From Prauserella shujinwangii (GTDB taxonomy: Bacteria > Actinomycetota > Actinomycetes > Mycobacteriales > Pseudonocardiaceae): 64,000 nt of DNA. Under the pieces are notes generated by a model, which saw nothing but the letters and a program-made list of their open reading frames with translations, searched no databases and was not told the origin of the DNA. Shown in pieces: positions 38,591-46,466 of the stretch (positions are counted from its first letter, which is position 1; each line of letters starts with the position of its first letter). A program made the translations under genes and the position numbers. The DNA is taken from NCBI RefSeq assembly GCF_003001955.1, contig NZ_PVNH01000010.1, positions 186,001 through 250,000 of the forward strand. Reading direction: 5' to 3'.

Positions 38591-39178
38591 ATGCCACGGG
38601 TGAGCCAGGACCACCTCGACGCGCGCCGGCGCCAGATCCTCGACGGCGCGCGGGTGTGCTTCGCGCGCCACGGGTACGAGGGTGCCACGGTCCGGCGGCT
38701 GGAGGAAGCGACCGGGCTGTCCCGGGGCGCCATCTTCCACCACTTCCGGGACAAGGAGTCGCTGTTCCTCGCGCTCGCCGAGGACGACGCCGCCCGGATG
38801 GCCGAGGTCGTCGCCGAGCAGGGTCTCGTCCAGGTGATGCGGGACCTCCTCGCGGGCGGCAGCGCGCACCCGGCCGACTGGCTGGGCACGCGGCTGGAGG
38901 TCTCCCGCAGGCTGCGCACCGACCCGGAGTTCCGCGCCCGCTGGGCCGAACGGTCCGAGCAGCTCACCACCGCGACCAGGAAGCGCCTGCTGCGCCAGCG
39001 GGACGCGGGCAACCTCCGCGACGACGTCGACGTGGACGTGCTCACCGCCTACCTGGAACTCGTGCTGGAGGGTCTCGTCTCCCACCTGGCCATGGGCCTG
39101 CCCGCCGACGACCTGGAACGCGTGCTCGATCTCGTCGAGGAGAGCGTCCGCAGGCACAGCGCGCGGCCGCGCGGCTGA
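38591..39178 (+). CDS. acnR: Aconitase repressor AcnR (TetR family)
   Basis: A 195-residue TetR-type repressor beginning MPRVSQDHLDARRRQILDGA. The helix-turn-helix GATVRRLEEATGLSRGAIFHHF and the following DKESLFLALAEDDA match what I recall of mycobacterial Rv1474c and corynebacterial AcnR, which repress aconitase and in mycobacteria lie beside acn. Here it is ~13 kb away, next to CNNM genes. ATG 38591 is chosen from this N-terminus; the frame is open further upstream. A matching operator precedes it. Confidence 0.82.
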   Translation: MPRVSQDHLDARRRQILDGARVCFARHGYEGATVRRLEEATGLSRGAIFHHFRDKESLFLALAEDDAARMAEVVAEQGLVQVMRDLLAGGSAHPADWLGTRLEVSRRLRTDPEFRARWAERSEQLTTATRKRLLRQRDAGNLRDDVDVDVLTAYLELVLEGLVSHLAMGLPADDLERVLDLVEESVRRHSARPRG

Positions 39179-39281
39179 CCCGCGACCCGCGCGCCGGGAA
39201 CAGCACGGGCGCGCGAACCGTTCGACCTGGTTAAGATGACGCCACTTTCCTGGCTGTCCCCTACGAGGAGTGAAAACATCC

Positions 39282-39374
39282 GTGCGCGACGCGCAGTCAC
39301 CTGACGGCAGTACCGAGCCGGGTGACGAACCCGGCTTCCTCGACTCTCCCGGCGCCCAGGACGGTGTCCGCTGA
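39282..39374 (+). CDS. Possible 30-residue leader peptide ORF
   Basis: GTG 39282 follows GAGGAG (39265-39270) and reads MRDAQSPDGSTEPGDEPGFL and ten further residues to a TGA at 39372-39374. That stop shares its A with the ATG of the next gene (TGATG), the signature of translational coupling. The peptide is acidic and Pro/Gly-rich with no membrane segment. It could be a leader for the CNNM gene, or a spurious ORF. Conservation of the peptide would decide. Confidence 0.4.
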   Translation: MRDAQSPDGSTEPGDEPGFLDSPGAQDGVR

Positions 39375-40696
39375 TGGACGTCCTGCTCACCGTCGCCGGT
39401 GTCCTTTTCGTCCTTCTGCTGACCGTCGGCACCGGCCTGGCCGTCGCGGCGGAGTTCTCGCTGACCGCGCTGGAGCGCAGCACGGTCGAGGCCAATGTCC
39501 GGCAGGTGGGCGACCGGCGGTCCAAGAGGGTGCTGCACGCGCACCGGACCCTCTCGTTCCAGCTGTCCGGCGCCCAGGTCGCGATCACGATCACCACGCT
39601 GGTCACCGGTTACGTGGCCGAGCCGCTGATCGGCGGGCTCGTGCGGCCCGCCTTCACGGGGATGGGCCTCTCGGAGAGCGCCGCGGCGGGCGGTTCCCTG
39701 CTGGTGGCCCTGTTCCTGGCCACCTCACTGTCCATGGTGGTCGGCGAGATGCTGCCGAAGAACCTCGCCGTCGCCAGGCCGCTGCAGACCGCTCGCGCCG
39801 TGGCGGGCTACCACTCGCGGTTCTCGGCGCTGTTCCGCTGGCTCATCACGTTCATGAACAACAGCGCCAACTGGGTCGTGCGCAAGTTCGGCATCGAGCC
39901 GCAGGAGGAGCTGCGGTCCGCCCGATCCCCGCAGGAGCTCGGCTCGATCGTGCGCAGCAGCGCCGAGCGCGGGACCCTGGACGTGTCCACGGCGGAGCTG
40001 CTCGACCGGTCGCTGCGGTTCGGCGAGCGCACCGCGGGCGAGCTGATGACCCCGCGGGTACGGCTGGAAGCGCTCACCGTCGACGACACGATCCACGACC
40101 TCGTCGAGCTGGCGCGGCGCACCGGGTTCTCCCGTTTCCCCGTGCACAGCGAGGACCTCGACGACGTGCAGGGCGCGGTGCACGTGAAGCAGGCGTTCAC
40201 GGTGCCGGCCGCCGAGCGCGACACGGTGCGGATCGGCTCGGTCATGCGGCCCATGCCGACCGTGCCGGAGTCGTTGCCGGGCGACGCGCTGCTCACCCGC
40301 CTGCGCGACTCCCGCTTCCAGCTCGCGATCGTGGTGGACGAGTACGGCGGCACCGCGGGGCTGGTGACGCTGGAGGACGTGGTCGAGGAGATCATCGGCG
40401 ACGTCCGTGACGAGCACGACGAACGGGAGGCACCCACCTCGCAGCAGCTGACGGCCGACAGCTGGATGGTGTCCGGCCAGCTGCGCGACGACGAGGTGCG
40501 TGAGGTCACCGGCTTCCGCATGCCGGAAGGGGACTTCGAGACGATCGCGGGCCTGATGCTGGAGCGGCTCGGACGCATCCCCGACGTCGGCGACGCGATC
40601 GACATCGACGGCTGGCGGCTGGTCGTGACGAGCATGGACCGGCACCGGATCGCGGAGATCAACGTGCAGCGGCGGGAAGCGCGGGAGGAGTCATGA
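39374..40696 (+). CDS. CNNM/HlyC-CorC family membrane protein with CBS pair
   Basis: A 440-residue protein. An N-terminal DUF21/CNNM membrane domain (~1-200, helices at ~5-25, ~65-85, ~100-125) has the family LVVGEMLPKNLAV-like segment (SMVVGEMLPKNLAVARP). Two CBS domains follow (~215-345: MTPRVRLEALTVDD; VDEYGGTAGLVTLEDVVEEIIG), then a CorC/HlyC C-terminal domain (~360-435). Such proteins are Mg2+/Co2+ transport or efflux proteins rather than true hemolysins. The next gene encodes a second family member and overlaps by 4 nt. Confidence 0.93.
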   Translation: MDVLLTVAGVLFVLLLTVGTGLAVAAEFSLTALERSTVEANVRQVGDRRSKRVLHAHRTLSFQLSGAQVAITITTLVTGYVAEPLIGGLVRPAFTGMGLSESAAAGGSLLVALFLATSLSMVVGEMLPKNLAVARPLQTARAVAGYHSRFSALFRWLITFMNNSANWVVRKFGIEPQEELRSARSPQELGSIVRSSAERGTLDVSTAELLDRSLRFGERTAGELMTPRVRLEALTVDDTIHDLVELARRTGFSRFPVHSEDLDDVQGAVHVKQAFTVPAAERDTVRIGSVMRPMPTVPESLPGDALLTRLRDSRFQLAIVVDEYGGTAGLVTLEDVVEEIIGDVRDEHDEREAPTSQQLTADSWMVSGQLRDDEVREVTGFRMPEGDFETIAGLMLERLGRIPDVGDAIDIDGWRLVVTSMDRHRIAEINVQRREAREES

Positions 40697-41742
40697 GCGA
40701 CGGACTCGCGATCGGGCTGATCGCGGTGCTGCTGCTCGCCAACGCGTTCTTCGTCGGCGCCGAGTTCGCCCTGCTCTCCTCCCGCCGCGACCGGCTGGAG
40801 GCGCTGCTCGAACAGGGCAAGGGCCGCGCGCGGATCGTGATCAACGCGAGCCGCCACGTGTCGCAGATGCTGGCCGGCGCCCAGCTGGGCATCACGATCT
40901 GCTCGCTGCTGCTGCTGCAGTTCGGCGAGCCCGCCGTCGCCCACCAGCTGGAGGCGCTGTTCGCCGCGCTCGGCGTCCCGCTGCCCGGGTACGTGGTGCA
41001 CCCCATCGCGTTCGCGGTCGCGCTCGTGGCGATGACCCTGCTGCACGTGCTGATCGGCGAGATGGTGCCGAAGAACATCGCCATCGCCGAGCCCGAGCGG
41101 CTGGCGCTGTGGCTCGTCCCCGTGCACGTCGCGTGGGTGCGGCTGGCCAACCCGTTCATCTGGCTGCTCAACACCGTCGCGAACTCGCTGCTGCGGCTGG
41201 CGCGGGTCCAGCCGAAGGACGAGCTCGAGACCGCCTACACGTCGGACGAGCTGGCCGAGCTGCTCAGCGAGTCGCGGCGGGAGGGCCTGCTGGAGCAGTC
41301 CGAGCACCACCGGCTCAGCCAGGCGCTGTCGTCGGTGGAGAAGACGGTGGGCGACGTGCTGGTGCCGACCGACCAGCTGACCACCCTGCCGCCCTCGCCC
41401 ACGGTGGGGGATGTCGAGCGCGCGGTGTCGTCGACCGGCTTCTCCCGCTTCCCGGTCGAGACCGGGTCCGGCACGCTGACCGGCTACATCCACGTCAAGG
41501 ACGTGCTCGACCAGGTGGGCGACGACCCGGCGGCGACCGTCCCGGTGACGAAGCGGCGCAACCTGACCGACCTGCCGGTGCACGCGCGCCTCGACGAGGC
41601 ACTGTCGGCGATGCGCCGCGAGGGCAGTCACCTCGCCCGCGCGCTCGACGCGGAGGGCACCGTGGTCGGCGTCGTGGCGCTGGAGGACCTCGTCGAGCAG
41701 TACGTGGGTACGGTCCGCGACGGCACGCACGTCACCATGTAG
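40693..41742 (+). CDS. Second CNNM-family membrane protein, without CorC domain
   Basis: A 349-residue paralogue of the upstream protein. A DUF21/CNNM membrane domain (~1-190, with LIGEMVPKNIAIAEP) and two CBS domains (~205-340) are present, but the C-terminal CorC/HlyC domain is absent. The start overlaps the previous stop (ATGA). The tandem long/short arrangement suggests a heteromeric transporter, as for the adjacent Rv1841c/Rv1842c pair in mycobacteria (recalled). Confidence 0.92.
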   Translation: MSDGLAIGLIAVLLLANAFFVGAEFALLSSRRDRLEALLEQGKGRARIVINASRHVSQMLAGAQLGITICSLLLLQFGEPAVAHQLEALFAALGVPLPGYVVHPIAFAVALVAMTLLHVLIGEMVPKNIAIAEPERLALWLVPVHVAWVRLANPFIWLLNTVANSLLRLARVQPKDELETAYTSDELAELLSESRREGLLEQSEHHRLSQALSSVEKTVGDVLVPTDQLTTLPPSPTVGDVERAVSSTGFSRFPVETGSGTLTGYIHVKDVLDQVGDDPAATVPVTKRRNLTDLPVHARLDEALSAMRREGSHLARALDAEGTVVGVVALEDLVEQYVGTVRDGTHVTM

Positions 41743-41745
41743 GCG

Positions 41746-42648
41746 ATGACCGAGTACCTGGCGCGCCTGGCCGAACCGGAGTGGCAGCGGCGGGAACGCG
41801 CGCACGCCGAGCGGATGCGCCGCTGGACGGAGCCCCACCAGCGGCGCCGCTCGCGCGGCGAGAAGCACCCCGTGCTGGACTTCCTGTTCACCTACTACTC
41901 GCATCCGCCGTCGCACCTGGAGCGGTGGCAGCCGGGGCCCGGTGTCGTGCTCGGGGGCGTCTCGGCGCGCCGGTTCCTCGACCGGCGCGGGTACCGCGAC
42001 ACCGGCGACGGAGTCGCGCTCGACCTGGCCGCGTGCACGCCGAGACGGGAGCGCACCCTCCGCCACGTCGCGTCCCTGCTGGAGGCGACGGCGGGCCGCG
42101 CGCCGCGGCTGAGCTGTTTCGGCCTGCACGAGTGGGCGATGGTGTACCGGCAGCCGCCGGACGAGGTACGGCACGCCCAGCTCCCGCTCCGCCTCGGCTC
42201 GGCCGGCACCGACGCGGTGGTCGACGAGCTGGGCGTGCGGTGCGGGCACTTCGACGCGTACCGCTTCTTCACGGAGCCGGCGCGGCCGCTGAACCGGCTG
42301 CGGCCCACGCGGGAGACACAGCGCGACTTCGAGCAGCCCGGCTGCCTGCACGCCAACATGGACCTCTACAAGTGGGCCTACAAGCTCGGTCCGTTCGTCC
42401 CGGCCGAGCTGGTCGGCGACTGCTTCGAGCTGGCCGCCGACATCCGGTTGCTCGACATGCGGGCGAGCCCGTACGACCTGTCCGCGCTGGGACACTCCCC
42501 CGTCCGGATCGAGACCCCGGAGGGACGCGCCGAGTACGCCCGCGCCCAGGCGGCGTTCGCGCGCCGGGCCGCTCCGCTGCGTGACCGCCTCCTCCGGCTC
42601 TGTCGCGACCTGCTGGACGTTACCGGCGCGGCCGGAAACACCGTCTGA
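41746..42648 (+). CDS. Conserved actinobacterial protein of unknown function
   Basis: A 300-residue soluble protein beginning MTEYLARLAEPEWQRRERAH. It has several conserved-looking aromatic and His positions (FLFTYYSHPP, LHEWAMVYR, CGHFDAYRFF, HANMDLYKWAYKL). Orthologues are often labelled 3-methyladenine DNA glycosylase, but I see neither the helix-hairpin-helix/Asp pattern of AlkA/Tag nor an AAG-type fold signature, so I do not assign that activity. It follows the CNNM pair by 3 nt and is likely in the same operon. Confidence 0.75.
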   Translation: MTEYLARLAEPEWQRRERAHAERMRRWTEPHQRRRSRGEKHPVLDFLFTYYSHPPSHLERWQPGPGVVLGGVSARRFLDRRGYRDTGDGVALDLAACTPRRERTLRHVASLLEATAGRAPRLSCFGLHEWAMVYRQPPDEVRHAQLPLRLGSAGTDAVVDELGVRCGHFDAYRFFTEPARPLNRLRPTRETQRDFEQPGCLHANMDLYKWAYKLGPFVPAELVGDCFELAADIRLLDMRASPYDLSALGHSPVRIETPEGRAEYARAQAAFARRAAPLRDRLLRLCRDLLDVTGAAGNTV

Positions 42649-42749
42649 TCTTTGTCACACTCGGTTCCTACGCTTCGCCTGTTAGAGTGATAACGTTTTG
42701 GTTTCGGACACCGAGCGTATTCGCACGGTCGACAGGCGAGAGGACATCG

Positions 42750-43403
42750 ATGGGGCGGCACAGCCGGGTCGAGACTCCGGAGCGTCCTGACAGCGTCACC
42801 TCCACCGGTACCCACCGCGCGGTCGGCAAGGCCGCGGGTCGCCGCCGCGTCGCGGCGTGGCCGATCGCTTGCCTGGTACTGGTCGGGCTGCTGGTGGCAG
42901 GCTGGTTCGGATGGAACTGGGCGGACGGCGTCCTGCAGAGCCGCGCGGAGGCCCTGGCGGCCGGCTGCCAGGAGGGCGACGCCCGGATCAGCGTGGTCGT
43001 GGATCCCGCCGCGGAGCAGCCGGTGACCACGGCGGCGCAGCGCTGGAACGCGGCCAGGACCGTGGTACACGGGCACTGCATCACCGTGGCCGTGCACACC
43101 GCGGCGTCCGACCAGGTGCTCGACGTGCTGCTCGGCGACGCGGACCCGGGCCCGATCGGCGGCACGCCCTCGGCCTGGCTGCCCGCCACCGGCGACGCCG
43201 CCGAGCGGCTGCGTGCCGAGCGGCCCGAGCTCGTCGGTTCGCTGCCCGAGTCGGTCACCGGCACCGACGGCGAGTACCCGTACCTCGCGCTCGCCGGTGC
43301 GGGTGTCGACGACGTGCAGGAGCGGGCGGCGCAGTCCTTCGGCGCCTACCTGACGCGGCCCGCACAACAGGCGGCCTTCACCGACGCCGGGCTGAGCAGC
43401 TGA
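42750..43403 (+). CDS. Membrane-anchored solute-binding-like protein
   Basis: A 217-residue protein. A basic N-terminus (~1-35), one TM helix (~37-57) and an extracytoplasmic domain of ~160 residues begin CQEGDARISVVVDPAAEQPVTTAAQRWN, resembling the first lobe of bacterial substrate-binding domains. Related actinobacterial proteins are usually ~2.5 times longer and end in a VWA domain; here the protein ends after one lobe (FGAYLTRPAQQAAF). It may be a natural short form or a decayed one. ATG 42750 has GAGAGGA upstream. Confidence 0.68.
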   Translation: MGRHSRVETPERPDSVTSTGTHRAVGKAAGRRRVAAWPIACLVLVGLLVAGWFGWNWADGVLQSRAEALAAGCQEGDARISVVVDPAAEQPVTTAAQRWNAARTVVHGHCITVAVHTAASDQVLDVLLGDADPGPIGGTPSAWLPATGDAAERLRAERPELVGSLPESVTGTDGEYPYLALAGAGVDDVQERAAQSFGAYLTRPAQQAAFTDAGLSS

Positions 43404-43452
43404 GACAAGCGTCTCAGCGACCGGCACCCCCGCGGGTTGCCACGATGGTGAG

Positions 43453-44739
43453 GTGATCGTCCGTCGCCTGGCGCAGCCGCTGGTCCTGGTCGCGCTGGCG
43501 ACACTCGGCGTGCACCTCACCACGTTCCTGGCCCGCCCCGTCGCCTCCTACCGCGTGCTCGCGCTCGGTGGGGACGCCAGGGCCGTCGGGCTGGTCGCGG
43601 CGGCGGGCGCGTTCCTGCCGATCTTCCTCGCCCTCCCGATGGGCCGCTCGGCCGACCGGGGGCGGCTGCCCTGGCTCCTGCTCGGCGGCGCACTGCTGCT
43701 GGCCGCGGGCACGTTCCTGCTGGCCAACGCCGGCTCGCTCGGTGCGATGGCCGGCGGCAACGTCGTGCTCGGCACCGGTCAGCTGGCACTGATGCTGGCC
43801 TTCCAGTCGCTGGTCGCCGCGCTGTCCGCGCCCGAGCACCAGGACCGCAACTTCGGCTGGTTCACCGCCGCGGCGTCGGCCGGGCAGCTGGCCGGACCGC
43901 TCGTCGGCGGCTGGGTCGTCGGCGGAGGGTCCGGCGACCTGCTCGCCGAGACCCGCGTCGCGTTCCTCATCGGCACCGCGGCGAGTGCCGCGATCCTGCT
44001 GTTGTGCGTCCCGCTGGCGGCGTCCGCCCGCCGCGGGGCGCCCACCGGCCGCACCCCCGTGCGGCGCGGCTCGGCGACCGTGCTGCTGCGCAACCGGCGG
44101 CTCCTCGTGGCGATCTTCACCAGCTTCGCGGTGATGTCCAGCGTCGACGTGCTGACCGCCTACCTGCCGGTCCTCGGTCACGAACGGGGCCTGGCCCCCT
44201 CCGTCGTCGGGGCGCTGCTGGCGGTGCGCGCCGGTTTCTCGTTCGTCTCCCGCCTGCTGATCCCCCTGCTGCTGGCCCGCGCGGGCAGGCTCACGGTGCT
44301 CATGGTCAGCGGAGCCCTCTCGGCGGCGAGCCTCGTCGCGCTGGTGTTCGCCACGCAGGCGTGGCACGTGGCCGTGCTGATGGCCGTGCTCGGCACGGTG
44401 CTCGGGCTGGGCCAGCCGCTGACGATGACCTGGACGGTCCGCGAGGCACCGGAGAACCTCCGGTCCACCGCGCTGGGCCTGCGGCTGACCGGCAACCGCG
44501 TGGCGCAGGCGGTGGCCCCCGCGGCGGCGGGTGCGGTGTCGGCACTGGTCGGCGTCGCCGGGCCGTTCCTGTTCATCGCCGCACTGCTCGCCGCCTCCAC
44601 CGTCACGGTGCTGCCGGGCTGGCGGGCCGAGCGCGGCGCAGCAGGCTGGCGGTGGCGTCGTCGGCCGGGTAGAACGACTCGATCGACAACTCGGCCAGGG
44701 TCACGTCGAGCGGCGTGCCGAAGGTGGCCACCGTGCTGA
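43453..44739 (+). CDS. Major facilitator superfamily transporter
   Basis: A 428-residue MFS protein with about twelve TM helices, the loop motif LPMGRSADRGRLP after TM2 and a motif-C-like Gly/Pro pattern in TM5. The conserved region ends around residue 395 (STVTVLPGWRAE). The remaining ~33 residues are Arg-rich (RWRRRPGRTTRSTTRPGSRR) and are read antisense to the end of the XRE gene, giving a 137-bp convergent overlap. This tail probably arose by loss of an earlier stop. Substrate unknown. GTG 43453 is assumed; ribosome-binding-site spacing is poor. Confidence 0.85.
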   Translation: MIVRRLAQPLVLVALATLGVHLTTFLARPVASYRVLALGGDARAVGLVAAAGAFLPIFLALPMGRSADRGRLPWLLLGGALLLAAGTFLLANAGSLGAMAGGNVVLGTGQLALMLAFQSLVAALSAPEHQDRNFGWFTAAASAGQLAGPLVGGWVVGGGSGDLLAETRVAFLIGTAASAAILLLCVPLAASARRGAPTGRTPVRRGSATVLLRNRRLLVAIFTSFAVMSSVDVLTAYLPVLGHERGLAPSVVGALLAVRAGFSFVSRLLIPLLLARAGRLTVLMVSGALSAASLVALVFATQAWHVAVLMAVLGTVLGLGQPLTMTWTVREAPENLRSTALGLRLTGNRVAQAVAPAAAGAVSALVGVAGPFLFIAALLAASTVTVLPGWRAERGAAGWRWRRRPGRTTRSTTRPGSRRAACRRWPPC

Positions 44740-45424
44740 ACAACGCCAGCTCGGCGCCCCCGTGCCGGAGCCGCAGCGGCACCAGGAAGTCGCCGGGACC
44801 GGGCACCTCCACCTCGGGCACCGGCTGCGCGCACGGGTAGCCCCGCAGCTCGGCCAGCAGGTCGGCCAGCCCGGCGTCCGCCGTGGCCGCCACCTCCCTG
44901 CGCAGCCTGCCGAGCAGATGCGCTCGCCACTCGCCCAGGTTGACGATCGCGGGCGCCATGCCGTCCGGGTGCAGGGTCACCCGCAGCACGTTCACCGGCG
45001 GCCGGAGCAGCTCGGGGGCCACTCCCTCGAGCAGCAGCGCCGCCCCGGCGTTGGCCTCGACGAGGTTCCACCGGCGGTCCAGGACGACCGCCGGGTACGG
45101 CTCGTGACCCGTGAGCAGCCTGCGCACCGCCTCGCGCACCACCGCCATCTCGGGATCGTCCAGCGCGCTCTCGCCGTACACGGGCGCGTATCCCGCGGCG
45201 AGCAGCAGCCGGTTGCGCTCACGGAGCGGCACGCCGAGGTGTTCGCCGAGCCGCAGCACCATGTCGCGACTGGGCGTGGCCCGGCCCGTCTCGACGAAGC
45301 TGAGGTGCCGGGTGGACACCCCGGCTTCGAGGGCGAGGTCCAGCTGACTGATCCGGCGGCGGTCGCGCCACTCCCGCAGCAGCTCCCCCACCGGCCTTGT
45401 CCGGACGGGCGCACTGGTGGTCAC
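44603..45424 (-). CDS. XRE-family regulator with MmyB-like ligand domain
   Basis: A 273-residue regulator. An N-terminal lambda-repressor-like helix-turn-helix (RISQLDLALEAGVSTRHLSF, ~25-44) is followed by an MmyB-like PAS-related ligand domain (~100-265, VVLDRRWNLVEANAGAALLL). Such proteins often sense fatty acids or other small lipophilic ligands and regulate adjacent oxidoreductases. It starts at GTG 45424, divergent from the SnoaL-like gene, with a TGTATA/TATACA repeat between. Its 3' end overlaps the MFS gene by 137 bp. Confidence 0.9.
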   Translation of the reverse strand: MTTSAPVRTRPVGELLREWRDRRRISQLDLALEAGVSTRHLSFVETGRATPSRDMVLRLGEHLGVPLRERNRLLLAAGYAPVYGESALDDPEMAVVREAVRRLLTGHEPYPAVVLDRRWNLVEANAGAALLLEGVAPELLRPPVNVLRVTLHPDGMAPAIVNLGEWRAHLLGRLRREVAATADAGLADLLAELRGYPCAQPVPEVEVPGPGDFLVPLRLRHGGAELALFSTVATFGTPLDVTLAELSIESFYPADDATASLLRRARPASPAAP

Positions 45425-45532
45425 GCGGTGGACGTTACGGGGCCCGCCGCCTCCGTGCCATGACCTCGCAGGTCATCGACGGGTGCCGCCGCCGAGGGCA
45501 CAGTCTGCGAATGAGCCGCGACAAGGCGGCGC

Positions 45533-45550
45533 TGTATAGGTCGTTATACA
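45533..45550. promoter_or_regulatory. Inverted repeat TGTATA-N6-TATACA, candidate operator
   Basis: TGTATAGGTCGTTATACA has perfect 6-nt arms and lies 27 nt before the SnoaL-like start and 109 nt before the divergent XRE start. It is the only AT-rich dyad in the gap. The XRE protein is the obvious candidate binder, by position only. Confidence 0.55.
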
Positions 45551-45577
45551 TCGACCGTTCCCGCAAGGAGGAGACCC

Positions 45578-45943
45578 GTGACCGACCACCAGCACCTCGC
45601 CGAACGCTACGTCGACGTGTGGAACACCACCGACGCCCGGCGCCGGCGGGACCTCGTGGAACGGCTGTTCGCGCCGGACGCGACCTACACCGACCCGCTC
45701 GGCGCCGTCCGCGGCTGGGACGGCATCGACGAGTTCATCGCGGGCGCCCAGCGGCAGTTCGCCGGGATGTCGTTCCGGCTCGGCGGACCGGTCGACGGTC
45801 ACCACGACACCGCGCGGTTCACCTGGCTCCTCGGCGCGGACGGCACCGAGGAGCCGGTCGTGATCGGCTTCGACGTGATCGTCACCGAGGGTTCCGACCG
45901 CATCGGCCGGGTCTACGGCTTCCTGGACAAGGTCCCGGCCTGA
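45578..45943 (+). CDS. SnoaL/NTF2-like protein
   Basis: A 121-residue NTF2-fold protein (YVDVWNTTDARRRRDLVERLFAPDATYTDPLG is the classic opening, then WDGIDEFIAGAQRQFAGMSF). Members are polyketide cyclases, isomerases or small-ligand binders. No catalytic set can be assigned from sequence. GTG 45578 follows AAGGAGGAG. A large hairpin follows 18 nt after the stop. The divergent XRE regulator and dyad suggest inducible expression. Confidence 0.85.
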   Translation: MTDHQHLAERYVDVWNTTDARRRRDLVERLFAPDATYTDPLGAVRGWDGIDEFIAGAQRQFAGMSFRLGGPVDGHHDTARFTWLLGADGTEEPVVIGFDVIVTEGSDRIGRVYGFLDKVPA

Positions 45944-45961
45944 CACCGGGACCGGGCAGGC

Positions 45962-46009
45962 GCGCGGCGAGGGCTCCCGGTCCCCCGGGGACGGGAGCCC
46001 TCGCCGCGC
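45962..46009 (+). terminator. Long GC-rich hairpin after the SnoaL-like gene
   Basis: GCGCGGCGAGGGCTCCCG (from 45962) pairs perfectly with CGGGAGCCCTCGCCGCGC (to 46009), and the inner GTCCCC/GGGGAC extends the stem with one bulge. It separates the SnoaL-like gene from the ABC operon promoter immediately beyond. Confidence 0.75.
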
Positions 46010-46014
46010 CGTGC

Positions 46015-46058
46015 TTGACAGTCAATCCATCGAGGAGTCTATTGTACTAGTTAAATAG
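46015..46058 (+). promoter_or_regulatory. Promoter and dyad operator of the GntR-ABC operon
   Basis: TTGACA (46015-46020) is followed after 17 nt by TCTATT (46038-46043), or after 19 nt by TATTGT. The 20-mer CTATTGTACTAGTTAAATAG (46039-46058) is symmetric at 16 of 20 positions and overlaps the -10 region. YtrA-type GntR repressors bind such dyads at their own promoter, so autoregulation of the whole operon is inferred. Confidence 0.65.
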
Positions 46059-46073
46059 ATAAATGGAGGATCG

Positions 46074-46466
46074 GTGATCGAGTTCCACTTGGATGCGCGC
46101 TCCGGCGTCTCGCCCTACCTGCAGCTGGTCCGCCAGGTACGGCAGGCGCTCCGGCTGGGACTGCTGCGCGAGGGTGACCAGCTGCCGACGGTCAAGGACG
46201 TGGTGGCGCGGCTGGCCATCAACCCGAACACCGTGCTCAAGGCGTACCGGGAGCTGGAGCACGAAGGGCTGATCGCCGCGAGGCCGGGTGTGGGGACGTT
46301 CGTCACCCGGACGCTCAGCGACGCTTCCCTCGCCGCGCACGGGCACCTCCGCCACGAGCTCCGGCGCTGGCTCTCCCGTGCCCGCCAGGCAGGCCTCGAC
46401 GACGAGAGCATCGAAGCCCTGTTCATGACGACGTTTCGGGCCGCCGCTGAGGAGGACATCGCATGA
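46074..46466 (+). CDS. GntR-family (YtrA subfamily) regulator
   Basis: A 130-residue regulator. An N-terminal winged helix (GVSPYLQLVRQVRQALRLGL, TVKDVVARLAINPNTVLKAY, GTFV) has only a short C-terminal helical dimerisation tail, the YtrA arrangement. It is encoded first in an operon with an ABC ATPase and permease, overlapping the ATPase gene by 4 nt. GTG 46074 follows GGAGGA. Such systems respond to cell-wall-active compounds; the inducer here is unknown. Confidence 0.92.
   Translation: MIEFHLDARSGVSPYLQLVRQVRQALRLGLLREGDQLPTVKDVVARLAINPNTVLKAYRELEHEGLIAARPGVGTFVTRTLSDASLAAHGHLRHELRRWLSRARQAGLDDESIEALFMTTFRAAAEEDIA

Noticed and set aside
42649-42749. Promoter for the 42750 gene (TAGAGT near 42685)
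   Set aside because: A -10-like hexamer is present, but no -35 lies at acceptable spacing, so I did not list it.
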